Of a stretch of DNA of 64,000 nucleotides, positions 63,899 through 64,000 are shown piece by piece. The position numbers and the translations under genes are program-made. Position 1 is the first letter of the stretch, and every line of letters begins with the position of its first letter. This DNA comes from Caballeronia insecticola (GTDB lineage Bacteria; Pseudomonadota; Gammaproteobacteria; Burkholderiales; Burkholderiaceae): assembly GCF_000402035.1 (NCBI RefSeq), contig NC_021287.1, positions 496,001 to 560,000 on the forward strand. Reading direction: 5' to 3'. Under the pieces are notes generated by a model, which searched no databases, was not told the origin of the DNA, and worked only from the letters and a program-made list of their open reading frames with translations.

Positions 63899-64000
63899 CA
63901 AGCCACGCGTCGACTCGGGCGACCGCGTTGCGCATCACGCGTTCGAGCCCTTCGGTTTGCGCCATCTTGCCCCACAGCAGCTTGTCGCTGACGAACGCCT
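63885..64000 (-). CDS. C-terminal end of a protein running off the right edge
   Basis: 37 residues are visible, ending GLERVMRNAVARVDAWLASRP before the TAA at 63885-63887. Reading upstream it includes FVSDKLLWGKMAQTEG. The frame is well kept and helical, as in a real C-terminus. It lies directly upstream of xylB on the same strand, so it is probably another polyol gene, but 37 residues are too few to name the family. Confidence 0.6.
   Translation of the reverse strand, partial: AFVSDKLLWGKMAQTEGLERVMRNAVARVDAWLASRP

Overview
The window is high-GC DNA with almost every base in compact protein genes. It looks like a chromosome of a Burkholderiaceae beta-proteobacterium in the Burkholderia/Paraburkholderia/Caballeronia group. 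The evidence is the gene order waaF - zinc-finger - ilvE - azlCD - pgk - pyk - fba - purC - purE - purK - tsaC, a BpeR/BpeAB-OprB-type efflux locus, and many starts and Shine-Dalgarno sites of that style. No rRNA, tRNA, insertion sequence or phage gene was recognised.

Layout. Positions 1-11865 are core metabolism: a partial LPS heptosyltransferase, branched-chain amino acid transamination and export, three glycolytic/gluconeogenic enzymes, three purine biosynthesis enzymes and the tRNA t6A enzyme TsaC. A multi-branched RNA-like element lies just upstream of fba. Positions 11866-12823 hold an isolated CRISPR array with I-E-like repeats: 15 repeats at an exact 61-nt period and no cas genes in the window. 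Positions 12900-25400 are mostly envelope functions: a GDSL lipoprotein, PBP4-type DacB, an OmpR/histidine-kinase pair, a frameshifted trimeric-autotransporter-like gene ending in an OmpA domain, a Do-family protease, and several small proteins of unknown or loosely known role.

Positions 25386-38828 carry a TetR repressor with two complete RND tripartite efflux operons in tandem. The first has an AcrR-like operator inside its promoter. The second has no adjacent regulator but has its own palindromes. Positions 38943-49161 carry an NCS2 nucleobase permease, an FGGY sugar kinase, two glycosyltransferases, an AGE-family sugar epimerase, the glutathione-dependent formaldehyde pathway (frmA, and fghA with an apparent N-terminal frameshift) and a TPR-glycosyltransferase. 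Positions 49166-52340 are a zur-znuA-znuC-znuB zinc uptake operon with a Zur-box-like palindrome.

Positions 52440-53819 are a lower-GC accessory stretch with a dense run of hairpins and a secreted protein of unknown function. Positions 53820-64000 are a sugar-alcohol locus: SDR polyol dehydrogenase, binding protein, two permeases, HAD phosphatase and ATPase on the plus strand, a MOSC protein, then a SorC-type regulator, xylulokinase and a partial gene on the minus strand. These fit uptake of a hexitol, oxidation to a ketose and phosphorylation.

A recurring oddity is short (9-14 bp) tandem duplications placed on or directly after stop codons of unrelated genes. Coordinates and motifs were read by eye. 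No alignments, folding or database searches were run.
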